Assembly: GCA_028717105.1 (NCBI GenBank)
Contig: JAQUOM010000023.1
Span: 1-17,641, forward strand
Source: Candidatus Omnitrophota bacterium
GTDB taxonomy: Bacteria; Omnitrophota; Gorgyraeia; Velamenicoccales; Velamenicoccaceae
Direction of reading: 5' to 3'
DNA length: 17,641 bases
Of the stretch, positions 13,484 through 17,641 are shown piece after piece (position 1 is the stretch's first letter; each line of letters begins with the position of its first letter). Both the position numbers and the translations under genes were made by a program. The notes below the pieces were generated by a model. That model did no database searches and was not told the origin of the DNA. It worked only from the letters and a program-made list of their open reading frames with translations.

Positions 13484-14158
13484 ATGACGCCACTTCAACC
13501 CATCGTAGCCATTGACGGCCCGGCCGGTTCCGGAAAAAGCACGGTCGCAAAAGCCGTGGCTAAAAAACTGGGCCTGTTCTACATTGACACCGGAGCGATG
13601 TACCGCGCCCTGGCCCTGAAGGCGCGCCAGGAAAATATCGACCCTAACGATACACCAGCAGTTGTCGCCCTGGCCAAGGCCATCGATCTGACCATGTCCT
13701 ACGACCGGCACACAGGCGCTTTGCGCATCCTTTTGGACGGCCGCGATGTCTCCGAAGACATCCGCAGGCCGGAAATCACCGAACACGTCTCAACCATCGC
13801 CAAAAACGAAGACGTACGGCACCGCATGGTCGAACTCCAAAGACAGTTCGCGGCAGGGAAAAGCGCCATCCTGGAAGGCCGCGACATCGCGACCGTCGTC
13901 TTTCCCGACGCCTATAAAAAATTTTTCCTGGATGCGCAGTCTGAAGAACGCGTCAAACGGCGTTACCTGGAAATGAAAGAAAAAAATATTGCCGTGCCGG
14001 AAAACCACATCAGGCGCGACATCCAAAACAGGGACCACATCGATTCCACCCGCGCCTGCGCTCCGCTCAAAAAAGCTCCGGACGCAGTCTACATCGACAC
14101 AACGCACATGACCATCGACGAAGTGATCGCCGCCGTCATCGCAGAAATCCAGCGTTAA
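13484..14158 (+). CDS. cmk: Cytidylate kinase
   Basis: A 224-residue kinase that phosphorylates CMP and dCMP with ATP. The P-loop GPAGSGKST is at residues 12-20, followed by YIDTGAMYRALAL, EGRDIATVVFPDA and a C-terminal D-R/IDSTRA element (NRDHIDSTRACAPL), all classic for Cmk. Length is standard. It starts 10 bases after tyrA. In several lineages aroA lies between tyrA and cmk, and rpsA follows cmk; neither is present here. Confidence 0.96.
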   Translation: MTPLQPIVAIDGPAGSGKSTVAKAVAKKLGLFYIDTGAMYRALALKARQENIDPNDTPAVVALAKAIDLTMSYDRHTGALRILLDGRDVSEDIRRPEITEHVSTIAKNEDVRHRMVELQRQFAAGKSAILEGRDIATVVFPDAYKKFFLDAQSEERVKRRYLEMKEKNIAVPENHIRRDIQNRDHIDSTRACAPLKKAPDAVYIDTTHMTIDEVIAAVIAEIQR

Positions 14159-14159
14159 T

Positions 14160-15956
14160 ATGGACAACCGCACGCTCATCAGGAATTTTTCCATCATCGC
14201 CCACATCGACCACGGCAAGTCGACGCTGGCAGACCGCATGCTGGAATTCGTCGGCGCGATCGACAAACGCCATTTTCACGCGCAGCTCTTGGATGATATG
14301 GAGATCGAACAAGAAAGAGGCATCACGATCAAGGCCTCGGCCGTTACGCTCCCGTACCGCGCCCTCGACGGAAAAACCTACACCTTGAATCTGATCGATA
14401 CGCCGGGCCACGTTGATTTCACCTACGAAGTTTCCAAATCGCTGGCGGCCTGCGAAGGGGCGCTGCTTCTCGTAGACGCCTCCCAGGGGATCGAAGCGCA
14501 AACCGTGGCTAATTTTTATCTTGCGCGCGAACACAACCTTAAGATCATCCCCGTTATCAACAAAATCGACATTGCAGGGATCGATATTCCGCGCGTCAAA
14601 GAGCAGATCACCGGCATCCTCAGGCTTCAGGAAGACGATATCCTGTTGGCATCGGCCAAAGACGGGATCGGCATCAAGGAGATCTTGGAGAGAATCATCC
14701 AGGTTATCCCGCCGCCCAGCGGCGACGACAATAATCCGCTTGAAACCCTGATTTTCGACTCCTCCTTCGACATCTATAAAGGGGTCGTCATTTACGGCCG
14801 CCTGTTCAACGGCAAGGTCAGCGTCGGGGACAATGTCCGCATGATGCAGGCCGACAAGACCTACATGGTTGAAGAGATCGGTATTTTCAAACCCCAGATG
14901 ACCTCCACAAAAATCCTGCGCTGCGGGGAAGTCGGCTACATTACGGCCAGCATCCGGGACCCCAAGGAAGTTTTCATCGGAGACACGATCACGCTGACGG
15001 CCCACCCGGCCGCGCAGCCTCTGCCGGGATATAAAAAAGTCAAACCCATGGTCTTCTGCGGCATCTATCCCGTCAACGCCAAGGATTTTGGCGAACTCAA
15101 GGTTGCCATAGAAAAACTCAGCCTGAATGACTCTTCTTTCGTCTACGAGACCGAAACATCTCAATCTTTCGGATACGGGTTCCGTTGCGGCTTTTTGGGA
15201 CTGCTGCACATGGAGATCGCACAGGAAAGGCTGGAGCGCGAATACAATCTCAACCTGGTCTTGACGACGCCGAATGTCGTTTACCGCATCACGACACGCG
15301 AAGACAGGGTCCTTGAAGTCGACAACCCCGCCAAGCTGCCCGACCCGGCGAACATCAAGCTCTCGGAAGAACCCTTCGTGCGCGCCTTCATGATCGTCCC
15401 TACAAACGCGATCGAAGAGGTCTGCGAACTGGCCAAACAGCGCCGCGGCGAATTCCTGGCCAACGACTATCTCGGCGAAGACAGGGTCAAGATCATCTAC
15501 CGCATGCCCCTTGCCGAGATCATCGTCGATTTCTACGACAAGATCAAGTCCGTCACCCGAGGGTACGGTTCCCTCGATTATGAATTCGACGGCTATAATC
15601 CTACCAAGCTCGTCAAACTCGACATCCTGATCAACGGCAAGATCTGCGATGCTTTTTCCTGTCTGATCTACAAAGACAAAGCGCAGTCCAAGGGGCGCCT
15701 CCTGGTGGAAAAACTCAAAGAACTCATCCCGCGGCAACTCTACCTGATCAATCTTCAGGCCGCGATCGGAGGAACAGTCCTGGCGTCGGAAAAGATCAGG
15801 CCTGTCGGAAAAAATGTCACGGCAAAATGCTACGGCGGAGATATCACCCGCAAACGCAAGCTCTGGGAAAAACAAAAAGAAGGAAAAAAACGACTCAAAC
15901 AAGTCGGGAGCGTCGAAATCCCGCAGGAAGCATTCCTGGCGGCATTAAAAATCTAA
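14160..15956 (+). CDS. lepA: Elongation factor 4 (LepA)
   Basis: A 598-residue translational GTPase of the ribosome that affects elongation or ribosome assembly. The G motifs are clear: AHIDHGKST (G1), the RGITIK switch I element, DTPGHVDF (G3) and NKIDIAG (G4). After the GTPase and domain II come the EF-G-like domains and the LepA-specific C-terminal domain with LINGKICDAFSCLIYKDKA and KCYGGDITRKRKLWEKQKEG. Length matches the family. It starts one base after the cmk stop (TAATATG) with no ribosome-binding site of its own, so it is likely translated by reinitiation. Confidence 0.98.
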   Translation: MDNRTLIRNFSIIAHIDHGKSTLADRMLEFVGAIDKRHFHAQLLDDMEIEQERGITIKASAVTLPYRALDGKTYTLNLIDTPGHVDFTYEVSKSLAACEGALLLVDASQGIEAQTVANFYLAREHNLKIIPVINKIDIAGIDIPRVKEQITGILRLQEDDILLASAKDGIGIKEILERIIQVIPPPSGDDNNPLETLIFDSSFDIYKGVVIYGRLFNGKVSVGDNVRMMQADKTYMVEEIGIFKPQMTSTKILRCGEVGYITASIRDPKEVFIGDTITLTAHPAAQPLPGYKKVKPMVFCGIYPVNAKDFGELKVAIEKLSLNDSSFVYETETSQSFGYGFRCGFLGLLHMEIAQERLEREYNLNLVLTTPNVVYRITTREDRVLEVDNPAKLPDPANIKLSEEPFVRAFMIVPTNAIEEVCELAKQRRGEFLANDYLGEDRVKIIYRMPLAEIIVDFYDKIKSVTRGYGSLDYEFDGYNPTKLVKLDILINGKICDAFSCLIYKDKAQSKGRLLVEKLKELIPRQLYLINLQAAIGGTVLASEKIRPVGKNVTAKCYGGDITRKRKLWEKQKEGKKRLKQVGSVEIPQEAFLAALKI

Positions 15957-15995
15957 CGGGGATAGATATAGACGGCTCAAAAAAGGAGCGTTGAA

Positions 15996-16580
15996 ATGCT
16001 AAAACTGAACGCCGCGCAAAAGGCATGGGCCAAAGAATTCTTTGAAACGGTCGTCACCGCCGTCATCCTGGCTTTAATCATCAGGACATTCATCATCCAG
16101 CCTTTTAAAATTCCAACGGGATCAATGGAACCGACCCTCTTGCCCGGAGACAGGATTTTGGTTTTGCGTTTTGCTTACGGCGTCCGGGTTCCCTTTACCT
16201 TCAAGAGGATCGGCACCTTCAAGGCCCCGGAAACGGGAGACATCATCGTCTTCAACTATCCCGAAGAACCGAACAGGGATTTCATCAAGCGCTGTGTCGG
16301 AAAACCCGGGGATACCGTAGAAATCCGCAAAGGACAGATATACCTCAACGCCGCCCCTTTAAAAACGGAACCCTTTAATAAATATTACTATTACAACCGT
16401 GGCCCGCTTGGCAGGGAAGGGGAGGTCCTGCAAGTCCCCCAAGACGCCTATTTCGTCCTGGGCGACAACAGCGCCTCCTCCAAAGACTCTCGTTATTGGG
16501 GCTATCTGAACGATAAATATCTGATCGGAAAAGCCGTCATGATCTACTGGCCGCCAAACAGGATCAGGATCCTTAAATAG
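15996..16580 (+). CDS. lepB: Signal peptidase I
   Basis: A 194-residue membrane serine-lysine protease that removes signal peptides from exported proteins. One N-terminal membrane helix (about residues 18-36) is followed by the catalytic Ser43 in PTGSMEPTLLPGD and catalytic Lys98 in RDFIKRCVGKPGD. The GDNSASSKDSRYWG box near the end is diagnostic. The catalytic part faces the periplasmic side. Length is like the shorter bacterial forms. A strong AAGGAG lies about 7 bases before ATG 15996. The lepA-lepB pair is a common arrangement. The stop is followed directly by a perfect triloop hairpin. Confidence 0.96.
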   Translation: MLKLNAAQKAWAKEFFETVVTAVILALIIRTFIIQPFKIPTGSMEPTLLPGDRILVLRFAYGVRVPFTFKRIGTFKAPETGDIIVFNYPEEPNRDFIKRCVGKPGDTVEIRKGQIYLNAAPLKTEPFNKYYYYNRGPLGREGEVLQVPQDAYFVLGDNSASSKDSRYWGYLNDKYLIGKAVMIYWPPNRIRILK

Positions 16581-16601
16581 CTGGCGGCTACCAGCCGCCA
16601 G
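16581..16601 (+). other. Perfect 9-bp triloop hairpin directly after lepB
   Basis: CTGGCGGCT (16581-16589) pairs perfectly with AGCCGCCAG (16593-16601) around loop ACC, starting right at the lepB stop. No T run follows. It has the same triloop style as the hairpins after the tRNAs and rnpB, and may set the 3' end of, or divide, the operon between lepB and pgsA. The gap to 16662 also holds a small stem (CGGCC with GGCCG) and no gene. Confidence 0.5.
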
Positions 16602-16662
16602 TCATCGGCCCATAAACCCATGGACGCCGGCCGCGCGGGCCGCTGACAACCGAGAGCTGATA

Positions 16663-17253
16663 ATGACATTTGCCAATAAAATAACGCTCTTCCGGATCAT
16701 CAGCGTCCCGTTTTTCGTGGCCTGCCTGATTTTTTATACGCCGGCCAAAGAGCATCTCAAATACCTGGCGCTGGGGATCTTTCTTGCCGCCATTATCTCC
16801 GACGTTATCGACGGCTACATCGCCAGAAGCCGGCGTCAAAAAACAGAAGCCGGGGCCATCTTAGACCCCCTGGCGGACAAAGCGCTGCTGCTGACGGCAT
16901 TCATCTTTCTCTATCGCACAAGCAAAATGTATTTCAGCATCTCGCTGCCCCTGTGGCTCTTGTTGACCGTGATCAGCCGCGACGTCATCATCCTCGTAGG
17001 CAGCAGCATCCTTCTGGCCACCCATAAAGGCCTGCAGATCCGTCCGACGTGGTGGGGAAAACTGACGACATTTTTCCAAATGTGCACGGTCGTGGCCATC
17101 ATCCTGCAATTTCCCCATGCCTGGGTCATCTGGTGGCTGGCCGGCATCTTTACGTTTATCTCCGGCATCGATTACGCAAAAACCGGCATCAACCTTCTCA
17201 ACAATGAACATGACACAACACATCCTAAAACCACTGATCGGGCTTCCGGTTAG
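16663..17253 (+). CDS. pgsA: CDP-diacylglycerol-glycerol-3-phosphate 3-phosphatidyltransferase (PgsA-like)
   Basis: A 196-residue CDP-alcohol phosphotransferase, the first committed step to phosphatidylglycerol. The signature DVIDGYIARSRRQ...GAILDPLAD matches the D-x2-D-G-x2-A-R-x8-G-x3-D-x3-D pattern exactly (D47, D50, G51, A54, R55, G64, D68, D72). Several membrane segments surround it (for example residues 8-26, 92-118, 136-165). The exact alcohol acceptor is inferred as glycerol phosphate from length and from the neighbouring plsY. ATG 16663 is preceded by GAGAGC. The C-terminus overlaps plsY by about 50 bases. Confidence 0.92.
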   Translation: MTFANKITLFRIISVPFFVACLIFYTPAKEHLKYLALGIFLAAIISDVIDGYIARSRRQKTEAGAILDPLADKALLLTAFIFLYRTSKMYFSISLPLWLLLTVISRDVIILVGSSILLATHKGLQIRPTWWGKLTTFFQMCTVVAIILQFPHAWVIWWLAGIFTFISGIDYAKTGINLLNNEHDTTHPKTTDRASG

Positions 17254-17641
17254 CTATCTGTTGGGGGCGATCCCAACCGCCTATATTTTCGGACGCCTGC
17301 TCAAAGGCATCGACTTAAGACGGCACGGGTCCGGCAATCTCGGCGCGACGAATGCCTTCCGCGTTCTCGGGAAGGGCCCGGGAACGCTTGTCCTGACCAT
17401 AGATATTCTCAAAGGGACGGCAGCGGTCCTTTTGGCGCGGTTCTTCTTCTACGATCCGCAAGGAAGCATATCGATGCCGCTTTACTTATGCCTGGCCGCT
17501 GTCTGCACCGTCTCAGGCCACAACTGGACGCTGTTTCTTGGTTTTAAAGGAGGCAAGGGAATCGCTACAAGCCTGGGCGTCTTGATCGCTTTCTCTTTTT
17601 TAATCGAAAATTTTTTCCTCCTTGTCCTTGCCGTAACAGGG
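17204..17641 (+). CDS. plsY: Glycerol-3-phosphate acyltransferase PlsY, 3' end cut by the window
   Basis: Membrane acyltransferase that makes lysophosphatidate from acyl phosphate and glycerol 3-phosphate, the first step of phospholipid synthesis. About 146 codons are visible and the frame stays open to the edge. Family motifs are clear: SYLLGAIPTAYIFGRL, LRRHGSGNLGATNAFRVLGKG, then VSGHNWTLFLGFKGGKGIATSLGV, including the conserved GHNW and GFKGGKG. Hydrophobic segments alternate with these loops. Two in-frame ATGs, 17204 and 17210, are possible; the first gives MNMTQH, the second MTQH. Either overlaps pgsA's end, which suggests coupled synthesis of the two lipid enzymes. Confidence 0.93.
   Translation, partial: MNMTQHILKPLIGLPVSYLLGAIPTAYIFGRLLKGIDLRRHGSGNLGATNAFRVLGKGPGTLVLTIDILKGTAAVLLARFFFYDPQGSISMPLYLCLAAVCTVSGHNWTLFLGFKGGKGIATSLGVLIAFSFLIENFFLLVLAVTG

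Noticed and set aside
14136..15902. A 588-residue open frame on the - strand opposite lepA
   Set aside because: It has no recognisable domain, is rich in D, F and V as expected for the antisense of GC-biased coding DNA, and lies wholly against a well-conserved gene.

Overview
This window reads as chromosomal housekeeping DNA from a free-living or host-independent bacterium of moderate GC content. Every gene I could support lies on the + strand, and genes are tightly spaced. A type A RNase P RNA, signal peptidase I, a MenA-like prenyltransferase and a PilZ protein fit a diderm-type bacterium. The gene style resembles uncultured lineages such as Omnitrophota, but that placement is only an impression, because no marker in the window proves it.

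Layout. (1) 1-2700: the 3' part of the housekeeping sigma factor gene (rpoD), a strong hairpin, a nitroreductase, a very small one-helix membrane ORF, and a UbiA/MenA-type prenyltransferase whose N-terminus has no ordinary start codon. (2) 2700-3824: an extended -10 promoter and a gene joining a type II secretion/pilus ATPase N-terminal domain to a C-terminal PilZ domain, without any ATPase. (3) 3825-4875: about 1 kb without protein genes. It holds a good sigma-70 promoter, several foldable elements and two tRNA genes (CAT, probably Ile2; and Val-CAC). Each tRNA is followed by a small triloop hairpin and the 9-mer GARTCCCGA. (4) 4876-6680: a coiled-coil/zinc-ribbon protein (DUF164 type), RNase HI, and the RNase P RNA gene rnpB. 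The end of the RNase HI gene lies inside the 5' end of rnpB. (5) 6681-17641: a long run of co-oriented genes: yebC, ruvC, ruvA, scpB, then an aromatic amino acid block (pheA, hisC, aroF, tyrA), cmk, lepA, lepB, pgsA and the start of plsY.

How they work together. RuvC and RuvA process Holliday junctions (ruvB is not here). ScpB serves chromosome condensation. AroF commits carbon to the shikimate pathway. PheA and TyrA split chorismate toward Phe and Tyr, and the HisC-like aminotransferase can supply the transamination step. Cmk, LepA, LepB, PgsA and PlsY belong to nucleotide supply, translation, protein export and phospholipid synthesis. RNase HI and RNase P share one DNA segment in an RNA-processing cluster.

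I found no transposase, CRISPR array, prophage or clear novel defence system. The most unusual signals are the rnhA/rnpB overlap, related palindromic arms inside or next to stable RNA genes, the start-less UbiA gene with its small upstream ORF, the ATPase-less MshEN-PilZ protein, and two foldable stretches upstream of the tRNAs.
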